A model generated the notes under the pieces. The model was given only the letters and a program-made list of their open reading frames with translations, was not told where the DNA came from and did not search any database. Position numbers and translations under genes: made by a program. From Paraktedonobacter carboxidivorans (lineage in GTDB: Bacteria; Chloroflexota; Ktedonobacteria; Ktedonobacterales; Ktedonobacteraceae), in the NCBI GenBank assembly GCA_041156125.1, contig JBEVTI010000031.1:5736-69735 (forward strand): 64,000 nucleotides of DNA, written 5' to 3'. Shown here in pieces: positions 43,781-51,885 of this stretch. Numbering within the stretch: the stretch's first letter is position 1; each line of letters begins with the position of its first letter.

Positions 43781-44440
43781 TTATTCCTCGTCATCTTCTT
43801 CCTCATCCTCCTCAAATTCTAAATCCTGATAGATCTCTCCCATCGCGATTTGCATATTGAGAGTAGCCAGCTCTACTGCTTTGCCTGCGCTATAATGGCG
43901 ATAGAGCCATGCCCTGGGGTTCTCCGGGTCCTCTGTGTTGCGCTGCCACACTTTAAGATACGGCAAGTACTGATTGATCAGCACAATCTCCTGGATACTA
44001 GAGCAATGCTGATAGGCTTTAAACTTGATGCCCCGGTCCCTGGCCTCGGTACTTGGAGATAACACTTCTACCACCAGGCGAGGCGTTTCGACCAGAGTAT
44101 TACCTCGCCGCTGATCGGCTGCTTCACACGACACTGTCGCATCTGGATAGACAAAGAGCGGCTTGCCACTCTTCTTTTTTCCCAGCAACACCTGCACATC
44201 AACTCCAAAAACCCGCCACGGCCCTGTACGCAATTGGCGATTAAGCGCGGTTCTTACGTTATAGGCAATAAGATCATGTTCAATACTGTCTCCACTCATC
44301 ATATACGCAACGCCGTTAATGTACTCGTATTTACGCTCAGGCGAAAGTTGCTCCAATGTGTGATACTCTGCCTCCTCCATCGCCTTGCCTACCCAGTCCG
44401 TTTGTTCGATATATGCGTCTCCTCGCGAAAACATTGCCAT
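43781..44440 (-). CDS. Uma2-family PD-(D/E)XK endonuclease-like protein
   Basis: A 219-residue protein of the Uma2 family. Typical motifs in order: YEYINGVAYMMSG near 40, FVYPDATVSCE (Asp of the PD motif), RLVVEVLSPSTEARDRGIKF (Glu then Lys region), and VLINQYLPYLKVW. The C-terminus is very acidic (EEDEEEDDEE). Uma2 proteins have a nuclease fold and are highly multiplied in Cyanobacteria and Chloroflexota; their role is unknown. I chose the ATG at 44440 because GGAGGAG lies 9 bases upstream. It sits inside the MoxR operon between MoxR (190 bp) and DUF5682 (51 bp), without overlap, so it may be a later insertion. Confidence 0.88.
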   Translation of the reverse strand: MAMFSRGDAYIEQTDWVGKAMEEAEYHTLEQLSPERKYEYINGVAYMMSGDSIEHDLIAYNVRTALNRQLRTGPWRVFGVDVQVLLGKKKSGKPLFVYPDATVSCEAADQRRGNTLVETPRLVVEVLSPSTEARDRGIKFKAYQHCSSIQEIVLINQYLPYLKVWQRNTEDPENPRAWLYRHYSAGKAVELATLNMQIAMGEIYQDLEFEEDEEEDDEE

Positions 44441-44630
44441 GAACAGCACCTCCTCCAGGCTCGCAAAAACAGCTCATCGATCTTCGCCAGTGTATCATAT
44501 TTTCTCTGCTCAGGAAAACCCCTGCTGTTTAGCGTGACAGGGCTTCGCTACAGGCTTTTGCCTCATCCTTCTGACAGGAAAAGGTTTTGCAAAGGCATCT
44601 TGCATATTGTTCACTGGGACAGCTTCAATT

Positions 44631-45749
44631 TTACAAAAAATCCTGGCACGCGCGATATAAATCTTTCCAGTTATCACGATCCTTAACAACTGTTTGCAGG
44701 TATTCCAGCCAGACCACGCGATCCTGGACAGGATCTTTAACAATCGCTCCCGTCAGGCTCGCGGCGAGATCGCCAGCCTTTAATTGACCATCGCCATAGT
44801 AACCGGCCATGGCCAGACCAGCGCCAAGCACCGAGATTGCTTCGGCGGTTGAAAGCGTGCCGCTGGGCGACTTGATCTTCGTCTTGCCATCGTTTGTCAC
44901 GCCGTTGCGCAGTTCGCGGAAGACCGTCACTACGCGCCGAATCTCCTCCAGGGCGGGTTTCTCGGCGGGCAATTCCAGGGCCTGACCCAGGCTGTTGACG
45001 CGCCGTTCAACAATCGCAATCTCTTCCTCCATGGTGTTTGGTACTGGCAGAATGACCGTGTTAAAGCGGCGCATCAGCGCGCTGGAGAGTTCGTTGACGC
45101 CCTTGTCGCGGTTATTCGCGGTCGCAATCACATTGAAGCCTTTGCGCGCCTGCACTTCGGTATTCAACTCAGGTACAGGCAAGGTCTTTTCGGAGAGAAT
45201 AGTGATCAACGTATCCTGGACTTCCGAAGGCATGCGCGTCAATTCCTCGATACGCGCGATCTTTCCGTTTTGCATAGCATTCATCATTGGACTGACAACC
45301 AGTGCCGCAGTAGTCGGACCCTCGACCAGCAGGCGAGCATAGTTCCAACCGTAGCGAATCGCGCCTTCATCCGTGCCAGCCGTGCCCTGGATGAGCAGTG
45401 TAGAGTCGCCTGTGATCGCGGCAGCGAGATGCTCGGAAAGCCACGATTTCGCGGTCCCAGGCACGCCATAGAGCAGCAGAGCGCGATCAGTGGCCAGGGT
45501 AGCTACGGCGATTTCGATGAGGCGTGTATTGCCAATATATTTGGGCGTAATTTCGTAGCCGTTGGGGAGTTTACCGCCAAGAATATAGAGACTCACAGCC
45601 CATGGTGAAAGCACCCAGTTGGGGGGACGCTGGCGCTCGTCGCTTTGCTTAATCTCGTCAAGTTCCTCGGCATATTGTTGCTCGGCATGCTCGCGCAGGA
45701 CGGCGTTAAGTTCAGCAGCATGAGTCACATTGTGGTTATCAGTTGGCAT
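44631..45749 (-). CDS. MoxR-family AAA+ ATPase
   Basis: A 372-residue AAA+ ATPase. Walker A GVPGTAKS at 95-102, Walker B degenerate as KIARIEELTRMP (the usual Asp-Glu replaced by Glu-Glu), sensor 1 NVIATANNRDKGV, and the arginine-finger region LSSALMRRFN. This arrangement is typical of the MoxR branch that works with VWA proteins as a remodelling chaperone. I chose the ATG at 45749, which lies one base after the DUF5691 stop and has AGGAG at its ribosome site; a longer in-frame ORF back to 46019 only overlaps DUF5691 and has no related sequence. The substrate is probably one of the neighbouring proteins. Confidence 0.9.
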   Translation of the reverse strand: MPTDNHNVTHAAELNAVLREHAEQQYAEELDEIKQSDERQRPPNWVLSPWAVSLYILGGKLPNGYEITPKYIGNTRLIEIAVATLATDRALLLYGVPGTAKSWLSEHLAAAITGDSTLLIQGTAGTDEGAIRYGWNYARLLVEGPTTAALVVSPMMNAMQNGKIARIEELTRMPSEVQDTLITILSEKTLPVPELNTEVQARKGFNVIATANNRDKGVNELSSALMRRFNTVILPVPNTMEEEIAIVERRVNSLGQALELPAEKPALEEIRRVVTVFRELRNGVTNDGKTKIKSPSGTLSTAEAISVLGAGLAMAGYYGDGQLKAGDLAASLTGAIVKDPVQDRVVWLEYLQTVVKDRDNWKDLYRACQDFL

Positions 45750-45750
45750 T

Positions 45751-47316
45751 TTAGATAATCTCCTCATAAATTTTTTGACGCATATGGACGATTTCGTTAA
45801 AAGCTTTGATTTGCCCACGGATATGCTGGATCTGCCATCCGTTATCCTCAGGCAGGTCCAGAGGTAGCAGCGCTGCGGCAAAGCAGGCCGCAGGTAGGGC
45901 TGGAGCAGTAGCCAGGAGGTTGCGGAACCAGAAATCTGCGTACGGATTAAAGCTCTCCTGAAACTTCTCTGCTGCGCAATGTTCGCGAAAGCGCCGCAGA
46001 TAGGTTTGCCCAAATTCAACGCTCCATGGTCTGGCCAGTTCAGCTAACAATTCCAGCCAATTGGCGGGTAGATCGTCGGCGGGATTGTGCTCGAGTAGAT
46101 CCAGCAGGAGTCGTTCGGCAACGAAGCCAGGCAGGGACTGCAGGAGTTGTTCCCGGTAGCCATGTTCGATCAGGATGTGCTTTTCTTGCACCTCTTGATA
46201 GTGTTCATACCACCAGGACCAGAGGGGGATCAGCCAGTTCTGTGTCTTGAAAGTCAGGGCAGCCCTGGACCAGCCTTCAATAATCGGTAGTTTCCAGGCG
46301 TAATCTGTTGGCAGTTTGCTGAGCAATTCAGCGGGTGAGGCACCCAGATGGGCTTCCCAGAAGGTGGGTTCGATAGTACTAAGGATTTGAAACAGCCACC
46401 AGGAACGCTGAGAGATGTGCCTGGGAGGCTTCTCCGTTAGCCCATCGTGCTCCCATGCTTTCTCAAACTCGCCGGGCTGCTCTACGCGGAGTTGTCCGTT
46501 GTGCATAGACAGCAGATGCTGGCCACGCTGGCGCATGCGCTCGTTGAGCGCTGAGGCGGGCAGGCGAGCCAGCAACTGCGCGGCTGTAGCGCGCACGCCG
46601 CTGGCGCGGTCGTCAAGGGCTTTTTCCAGGAATGGCTCATCAGCGCTGCTCAGCGCGTTCGCCAGGATTTCGAGTAGCTCGGTACGCGCGTCAGCCTTTT
46701 CCTGTTTCCAGACGCCCTCCAGCCAGGCGAGAGCTTTAGCGGGATCTACAGCGCGCAGACGACGCAGGATTGCGCCGCGCTGGCCGAGTGTGCCCTCCTG
46801 CCAGATAGTTTCGGCATCGGCTGGTAAACCTCCCTCGTCGTTGACAAGATAATTGTGAATCCATTGCCAGCTCTTGTTAAACTGGCTGAGCCAGCGCGCA
46901 CGCTCGCCCAGCAAGGGGAAAAGGGCCGCGCGTGTCTCTTTGGCAGTGGCGTTCAGCGCCAGGGGCAAGAGATGGAAGGGCAGGCGCAATTTCCGCAGGC
47001 GCAGGCGCTCAAGGGCTTCCGGCAAAAGCTGGTCCTGCTCGCCATGAAGCAGACGATCAATCAGCGCGGCAGTTGCCAGGGAGCATACAGGCAGGCTCTC
47101 ATCCCCAGCCGGCGCGTATGTCTCGGTCGGCTGCTGAGCCAGCGTACCTGCCTGGCGATAGATAGCCCACGCGCCCGCGCTCAACAGAAAAGCGCGCTCA
47201 ACCTCGCCCGCGGGCAACTCGGCCAGCAAAGCATCCAGCGGTGTACCAGTCGTAATCTTGATCTGCTCCTGGCGTGAAGTGCCGGCCAGAGCGATAGTGA
47301 CAATGGGATCTCTCAA
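45751..47316 (-). CDS. DUF5691 family protein
   Basis: A 521-residue, mostly helical protein. It contains HEAT-like features such as FLEKALDDRASGVRATAAQL followed by LARLP near 250, which are typical of DUF5691. The start is a TTG at 47316: GGGAGGG lies just upstream and the codon overlaps the SWIM-protein stop in TTGA, so the two are coupled. The N-terminus then reads LRDPIVTIALAGTSRQ. No catalytic motif is seen; I expect a scaffold. It ends one base before the MoxR start. Confidence 0.8.
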   Translation of the reverse strand: MRDPIVTIALAGTSRQEQIKITTGTPLDALLAELPAGEVERAFLLSAGAWAIYRQAGTLAQQPTETYAPAGDESLPVCSLATAALIDRLLHGEQDQLLPEALERLRLRKLRLPFHLLPLALNATAKETRAALFPLLGERARWLSQFNKSWQWIHNYLVNDEGGLPADAETIWQEGTLGQRGAILRRLRAVDPAKALAWLEGVWKQEKADARTELLEILANALSSADEPFLEKALDDRASGVRATAAQLLARLPASALNERMRQRGQHLLSMHNGQLRVEQPGEFEKAWEHDGLTEKPPRHISQRSWWLFQILSTIEPTFWEAHLGASPAELLSKLPTDYAWKLPIIEGWSRAALTFKTQNWLIPLWSWWYEHYQEVQEKHILIEHGYREQLLQSLPGFVAERLLLDLLEHNPADDLPANWLELLAELARPWSVEFGQTYLRRFREHCAAEKFQESFNPYADFWFRNLLATAPALPAACFAAALLPLDLPEDNGWQIQHIRGQIKAFNEIVHMRQKIYEEII

Positions 47317-48653
47317 TTTTCCCTCCCAGGTGGCGTATACTGACCGGCAACCACTGTGCCCAGCGGTCGCAAGATACCATTGCTCCACTCGCCAAAAAAG
47401 TCCACAGGATAGCCACCGGAGAGCGCCAGGAGTTGCCAATGATCGCCACCGGCTAAGGGTAGCGCGTGCCCTGAGCTATCCTTCACGAACCAGGCCGCGC
47501 CGTCCGCGCTGTATAGCGGTGTGACCGCGTGCAGGCAGGCGAGGAAGTGCTCCAGCCAGGGCTGACTACCTAGCGTGCTGGCCACTTGATTGAGAAAATC
47601 ATCAATGGCAGAGAGGCCAGGCCATGTACCCTGGAAAGGCGCGATTTCGCCCAGACGCGCGCGTACCTGGGCTCGCTGAGGATAAGCGCCAGGCCAGTAG
47701 GTCAGATCCATCTCCTGGTGCGCGCCTGGTACAAAGCTTTCGCCGAAGGGCTGGCCGGCGAAAGAAAATTGTAGGATCAACGCGCTGCGTCCGCTGTTGA
47801 GACCACTGAGCCAGGTGCGTTGTGTCTTTCCACGCTCAGCTTCCTCAATCACCTGGCCCACCACCAGCCAGTCATCGCGCAGGGTCTCACCTCGTGCATT
47901 GACCTCATCCTGGTTGAGATTCCAGCCGATCAACAGGCGTAACTCCTCGCGCATGCCCGGCTCCAACTGGTCCTCCAGACGAAATGCATGAGTGAGTAGA
48001 GCGAGCTTGCCCAGTTCAGCCAGCAGTTGTTCAGGCCAATCGGGCGTGGCATTGGGGATCGCGGCCAGGCGGCGTACGCGGGTATCCAGAGTTCCTGCCT
48101 GGGCATCGCGCAAACGCGCGGCCTGGTGCTCCCAGAAAGAGGCAGGCTGCGTCTGCACGCTGGCTAATCCCTGGCGTACCAGATCGTTAAGCCAGAGCTC
48201 CAGCCTGTCCAGACCCTTCTTCACATTGGCCAGACGCTTTTCCGCGGTCTTTGCCTGGCTGGCAGAGGGTGCTTGCTCGGCTGTTTCAGCCGCCTGGCTG
48301 GCCTTCTCTTGCTTGCGAGTGCTGCTAGCCTGGCGTTTGGCCAGCCAGGTAGCCACCCACTCTGGCGGCTCGCCCGTGGGGATAGCTGCTTTATCAGTCG
48401 CGGCCAGCAGCAACACGCCCAGGCAGTGTTTACAGGGAAGTTTATGACTTGGACAGCTACAATGAGAAGCCAGAGAGGCGAGTTCCACTTTGACCTGATA
48501 GAGCGCGCTACCCTGGCACTCTCCCCACAGAGCCTCCGCGCTATGGCCCAGGTTTTTCCAATGTTTAGCGCTGCCAAGCTTTTTTCCAGCAGCAGCAGAA
48601 CCGGAGTCTGGTGCCAGTGCCAGCACCTGATCGCTTGTGAACAGAATATCCAC
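47313..48653 (-). CDS. SWIM zinc-finger protein, first gene of the MoxR operon
   Basis: A 446-residue protein. The SWIM zinc finger is at residues 65-76: CSCPSHKLPCKH (CxC-x6-CxH), followed by CLGVLLL. Between 115 and 160 there is a charged Ala/Glu/Lys linker, then a domain with WLNDLVRQGL that in relatives precedes a beta-rich C-terminal half. SWIM fingers bind DNA or protein. The start is a GTG at 48653 with GAGG 8 bases upstream. It heads the operon SWIM - DUF5691 - MoxR - Uma2 - DUF5682 - VWA. Confidence 0.87.
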   Translation of the reverse strand: MDILFTSDQVLALAPDSGSAAAGKKLGSAKHWKNLGHSAEALWGECQGSALYQVKVELASLASHCSCPSHKLPCKHCLGVLLLAATDKAAIPTGEPPEWVATWLAKRQASSTRKQEKASQAAETAEQAPSASQAKTAEKRLANVKKGLDRLELWLNDLVRQGLASVQTQPASFWEHQAARLRDAQAGTLDTRVRRLAAIPNATPDWPEQLLAELGKLALLTHAFRLEDQLEPGMREELRLLIGWNLNQDEVNARGETLRDDWLVVGQVIEEAERGKTQRTWLSGLNSGRSALILQFSFAGQPFGESFVPGAHQEMDLTYWPGAYPQRAQVRARLGEIAPFQGTWPGLSAIDDFLNQVASTLGSQPWLEHFLACLHAVTPLYSADGAAWFVKDSSGHALPLAGGDHWQLLALSGGYPVDFFGEWSNGILRPLGTVVAGQYTPPGREN

Positions 48654-48826
48654 TTAGAATACCTCGCAATTATATTTCTTCAAGTGGTCTACAGATATAT
48701 TCTTGTTAAGTATGTCAGAGTTGGAAACTGCTGAGTAGTCTTACAACCATTCTTCCTATCCGTCTATCTGAGTGATCCCTACTGACTTCTCTTGAAGTGC
48801 AGTACATAATCTCGTACAATAGATCG

Positions 48827-48860
48827 ACTGTTGGATGCACAAATGTTACTGTTGGTTGCA
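48827..48860 (+). promoter_or_regulatory. Direct repeats upstream of the HTH-TPR pseudogene
   Basis: ACTGTTGGATGCA (48827-48839) and ACTGTTGGTTGCA (48848-48860) are spaced 21 bases start to start, two helical turns, and stand 24 bases before the start codon. This suits an operator for a HTH regulator, perhaps autoregulation. The 48654-48826 part shows nothing clear. Confidence 0.4.
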
Positions 48861-48883
48861 TTTTTACTGCGAGAGATGTACAA

Positions 48884-49340
48884 ATGATGTTAAACAAGAA
48901 TGAGTTCGGGAAGCTAGTAAAGGCGTATAGAAACCAACGCGGCTGGCCTCAAGAGGAACTGGCCGAGCGCTGGGGCTTCACCCGTGGGTACGTTTCTATG
49001 GTGGAGAGTGGTAAGAAAAAGCTAGACAGCGTGTTACAGGTCGTTCGACTTGCTGATATTTTAGGAGATTGATATCTTACGGCCTTCTCGCCTTCTACGC
49101 GATAAAAGTTCTTATTCTATTGTGAAAGCTCAGGCGTACTCTTATTTGGGAGACTTGGATAAAGGGCTGGAGTACTCTCTAAGCGGTCTCAAACTGGCTT
49201 CTCAATGCAGATCTAAAAGATATGTCGCACGCCTGGAGACAATGTACAATCGCCTTAGAATCACGAAAATGGGGAATGATCGAGGGGTGAAGGAAGTAGG
49301 GAACGCTTTACGGAATATCCAACAAGCAAAAATCTCATGA
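48884..49340 (+). pseudogene. HTH-TPR regulator broken by an internal deletion
   Basis: The N-terminal part (48884-49072) encodes an XRE helix-turn-helix: NEFGKLVKAYRNQRGWPQEE, LAERWGFTRGYVSMVESGKK, VVRLADILGD, then a stop. About 50 bases later another frame encodes a TPR-like end: AYSYLGDLDKGLEYSLSGLK, LASQCRSKRYVARLETMYNR. Intact members of this Chloroflexota family have several hundred residues between these parts, so most of the middle has been lost. The XRE part could still be made as a 61-63 residue protein. Confidence 0.7.
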
Positions 49341-49365
49341 TAGCAAAGCCCCGACCCTCATAATA

Positions 49366-49414
49366 GACTCTCTCATGAAATAAGCTCAACATTCGCTTAC
49401 TTCATGAGAGAGTC
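49366..49414. repeat. Hairpin (20-bp arms, one mismatch) next to repeat A copy 2
   Basis: Arms 49366-49385 and 49395-49414 with a 9-base loop, preceded by AAAGCCCCGACCC. Its right edge joins repeat A, exactly as in the copy at 22.9 kb, though the arm sequences differ. Confidence 0.7.
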
Positions 49415-49476
49415 AAAACAAAAGGGGTGGGAAGACACGCTCGTACTGCTTAGAAAAAAGTAGGGATCACTCATAT
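49413..49476 (+). repeat. Dispersed repeat A, copy 2
   Basis: About 64 bp nearly identical to 22908-22975, including AAAAGGGGTGGGAAG and GGGATCACTCATAT. It stands between two hairpins. Confidence 0.8.
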
Positions 49477-49533
49477 CCACCTAAGTTGAGCGTGAACACA
49501 CATCTAGAGGGTGTTCGCGCTCAACTTAGATGG
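49477..49533 (-). terminator. Hairpin at 3' end of the ECF42 sigma gene
   Basis: Arms 49477-49499 and 49511-49533 (23 bp, two mismatches). The right arm contains the stop codon of the sigma-factor gene, so the last codons are part of the stem. Confidence 0.65.
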
Positions 49534-50824
49534 ATAATCCCTGGCTGACTTCAGAGAGGCGGTTTCTGAGAAATGCCTGCTCAGTCGTGTTCTGGCAGAG
49601 TTCTAGAGCCTGGCGATAAGCGACCTGGGCATCGGACAGATAGCCGGAACGGCGGAGAAAATCCGCGCGCGTGGCGTGAAAGAGGTAATAGCCGGCCAGT
49701 GAATCTTCCAGTTGATGCTCGGTCAGCATTGCCAGGCCGCGTTGTGGTCCCTCGCTCATAGAGACGGCGACCACCCAGTTAAGCTCGATGACGGGCGAGG
49801 GATTAATACGCAGCAGCAACTGGTAGAGCGCAGCGATTTGCGGCCAATCGGTGTCCGCGGCGTGCCTGGCCTGTGCGTGGATAGCGGCAATCGCGGCTTG
49901 CAACTGATAAGGGCCGATGCGCTTCATATGCAAAGCAGTTTCCAGCAGTGCGCTGCCCTCGCTAATCTCTTCCTGTACCCAGAGGGAGCGGTCCTGCTCA
50001 GCCAGCAGCACTAGATTGCCGAATTCATTGATACGCGCGTGGCGGCGCGAATTTTGCAGCAGCAGCAGGGCCAGCAAACCCGGTACCTCCGGGTTGCGCG
50101 CCAGCGACTCCTCGCGCCCCATCAATTGTACGAGCATCTGGCAGAGGCGAATGGCCTCATAGCAGAGATCCAGGCGCTGGAGCTTTTCACCTGCAGTCGC
50201 GGCATAGCCCTCATTAAAGATCAGGTACACCACCAGGAGCACAGCTTCCACGCGCTCAGCGAGCAGCTCAGGTGGTGGCACGCGATAGGGAATGCCGGCC
50301 TCGCGGATCTTGCGCCTGGCCCGTACCAGGCGTTGCGCCATGGTTGGTAGCGGCACAAGAAAAGCGCTGGCAATTTCCGCCGTCGCTAAACCGCCCAGCG
50401 TGTGCAGGGTTAGAGCAATGCGGGCCTCCAGCGCCAGAGAGGGATGGCAGCAGGTAAAGATCAGCTTGAGTCGCTCGTCTGGGAAGACCTCTTCCAGCAA
50501 CTCATCCTCATCCAGCCAGCTCGGCTGTGCCAGCGCGGCCAGTAGTTCCTGTTTCCGCGCTAGCGTCGCGTTGCGTCTCAGCATATCTAGCGCTTTGTGC
50601 CAGGCAGTAGTCAGCAGCCAGGCGCCGGGATTCTGGGGAATCCCTTCCTCTGGCCAGCGTAGCAGGGCGATCAGCAGGGCATCCTGCAAAACGTCCTCGG
50701 CCAGAGTGAAATCACCTAGCTTACTAATCAGCGTTGCCAGCACGCGGCCAGATTCCTGGCGAAAAGCGCGCTCGACTATCTCTTGTATCTCTTCCATATA
50801 TATGCACCAGCCAGATGCATCCAC
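49526..50824 (-). CDS. ECF42-type RNA polymerase sigma factor with TPR-like C-terminus
   Basis: A 432-residue sigma-70-like protein. Sigma region 2 lies near residues 15-85 (FRQESGRVLATLISKLGDFT, LAEDVLQDALLIALLRWP, WLLTTAWHKALDMLRR), sigma region 4 near 120-180 (ALTLHTLGGLATAEIASAFL, PLPTMAQRLVRARRKIREAG), followed by about 240 helical residues with TPR character, normal for this group. A DGPF/YCII protein gene directly upstream (43 bp) is the hallmark of the ECF42 group, where the DGPF gene is a target and no anti-sigma factor exists. The exact start is open: ATG 50824 or ATG 50797, which lacks nine residues. Confidence 0.9.
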   Translation of the reverse strand: MDASGWCIYMEEIQEIVERAFRQESGRVLATLISKLGDFTLAEDVLQDALLIALLRWPEEGIPQNPGAWLLTTAWHKALDMLRRNATLARKQELLAALAQPSWLDEDELLEEVFPDERLKLIFTCCHPSLALEARIALTLHTLGGLATAEIASAFLVPLPTMAQRLVRARRKIREAGIPYRVPPPELLAERVEAVLLVVYLIFNEGYAATAGEKLQRLDLCYEAIRLCQMLVQLMGREESLARNPEVPGLLALLLLQNSRRHARINEFGNLVLLAEQDRSLWVQEEISEGSALLETALHMKRIGPYQLQAAIAAIHAQARHAADTDWPQIAALYQLLLRINPSPVIELNWVVAVSMSEGPQRGLAMLTEHQLEDSLAGYYLFHATRADFLRRSGYLSDAQVAYRQALELCQNTTEQAFLRNRLSEVSQGLSI

Positions 50825-50866
50825 CTACGTTGCCAGCTACGAAAGCTAGCGCACAAAGATAGATGG

Positions 50867-51223
50867 CTACATGCCAAATTCCATAATCGGGCGAATCTCA
50901 ATCGACCCATGGCGTACTCCTGGAATCTTTGTGGCCATTTCAATGGCCTCGTCCAGGTCTTTACAATTTAGCATATAGTAGCCCCCCAACTGCTCTTTAG
51001 TCTCCGCGAAAGGCCCATCAGTTGTCAGGATCTTGTTCTCGCGCATCCGTACAGTTGTGGCCGTTGAGATCGATTGAAGCGCCTCGCCCTGGGGCGCGCA
51101 GCCACGCTTCTCGGCCATAGCGTCAAAAACCCTGTATTCCTGATATTCCTGTGCCTGCTCTTCCGGGTCTTGCTTTTCATAAAACGCTTCATCGGTGTAG
51201 ATCAGCAACAAATAACGCATCAT
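50867..51223 (-). CDS. DGPF / YCII-related domain protein
   Basis: A 118-residue ferredoxin-like fold protein of the YCII superfamily. It contains MRYLLLIYTDEAFYEKQD, the signature DGPFAETKEQLGGYYML that gives the family its name, and a C-terminal PGVRHGSIEIRPI. DGPF proteins always accompany ECF42 sigma factors; their activity is unknown. I chose ATG 51223 with AGGAGA 5 bases upstream; the next codon is also ATG (51220). Confidence 0.9.
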   Translation of the reverse strand: MMRYLLLIYTDEAFYEKQDPEEQAQEYQEYRVFDAMAEKRGCAPQGEALQSISTATTVRMRENKILTTDGPFAETKEQLGGYYMLNCKDLDEAIEMATKIPGVRHGSIEIRPIMEFGM

Positions 51224-51456
51224 ATCATTCTCCTGGTAGATTTGCTTGTACATTACTGGTCAGCGACTGTTGATCGGTGATACTTGAATGACGAACAGAT
51301 AGTTCTCAAATCGACAGAGTAGCATTATTATATCGCAAGCTTTCAGGTTTCTCAGCAAATTCTCAGCTTCTTTCTTAGGAGAGAGGACTATAATCTAAAT
51401 ATAGGTATATGTCTTGATTCAGCAATCCTCGTAACCCATCAGGAGATAGAGATAGT

Positions 51457-51657
51457 ATGACCGATGAGTATGTCTACGTCACTGGAGAAGATGGCGAGAT
51501 TTACGAAGTTCTGCCAACCGATGCGCTGCTGAGTTTCTTACAGCGCCTGGCCCAGGATGAAACAGCGGAGCAGAGAATAACGTTGCAGAACGAAAAGTTG
51601 CGCAGGGAGAGCGGGCATGCCGCTAAGTTCAGCGCTTATCCTGGAAAAAGGGAATAA
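51457..51657 (+). CDS. Small acidic protein of unknown function
   Basis: A 66-residue polar protein (EYVYVTGEDGEIYEVLPTDA, then LLSFLQRLAQDETAEQRITL). No membrane segment or motif. An AGGAGAT about 11 bases before the ATG and a TATAAT at 51389-51394 support expression, though no good -35 is visible. A MITE-like element has inserted at its stop codon, between the gene and its terminator. Confidence 0.5.
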   Translation: MTDEYVYVTGEDGEIYEVLPTDALLSFLQRLAQDETAEQRITLQNEKLRRESGHAAKFSAYPGKRE

Positions 51658-51660
51658 ATA

Positions 51661-51812
51661 GTAAGACCCCGTTAACTGGTGGATGACTTGAAAGGGTGAC
51701 TGTTTTAACTGAAGTGCCATAGAGGGCCGATTGATCGGCCCTCTATGGCATTTGCGTTAGTTGCGGCAGCTATTTGGATCTCACATTCCTCACCAGATAA
51801 TGTGGCTCTACC
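51661..51812 (+). mobile_element. MITE-like element, copy 2 (152 bp), flanked by direct repeats
   Basis: Reverse-orientation relative of 28270-28444 over its whole length. It is shorter because 22 bases of the central hairpin are missing, precisely between two ATCGG direct repeats, and the first G of the terminal repeat is lost. The stem is 16 bp (51715-51730 with 51735-51750). GGAATAAATA stands on both sides (51651-51660, 51813-51822), a 9-10 bp target duplication that includes the stop codon of the gene at 51457. Confidence 0.85.
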
Positions 51813-51817
51813 GGAAT

Positions 51818-51851
51818 AAATAAAGAGGGGTGTTTGCAGTCCTCTTTATTT
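51818..51851. terminator. Terminator stem displaced by the MITE-like insertion
   Basis: AAATAAAGAGG (51818-51828) pairs with CCTCTTTATTT (51841-51851), loop 12 bases. It would be the original end signal of the gene at 51457 and can also serve the XRE gene ending at 51886 on the other strand. Confidence 0.6.
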
Positions 51852-51885
51852 ACTGCACAAAAAATGTTCTGCTATTCCCGTCGCA

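Noticed and set aside
45750..46019. 90-codon N-terminal extension of the MoxR gene
   Set aside because: It lies fully within DUF5691, has no MoxR-like sequence, and the internal ATG at 45749 has a good ribosome site.
40243..48653. MoxR operon as a vWA-MoxR-associated (VMAP) conflict system or as gas-vesicle/CoxDEF-type operon
   Set aside because: No caspase, trypsin or EAD-type effector and no cox or gvp gene is present; the DUF5682/DUF5691/SWIM set is a different association.
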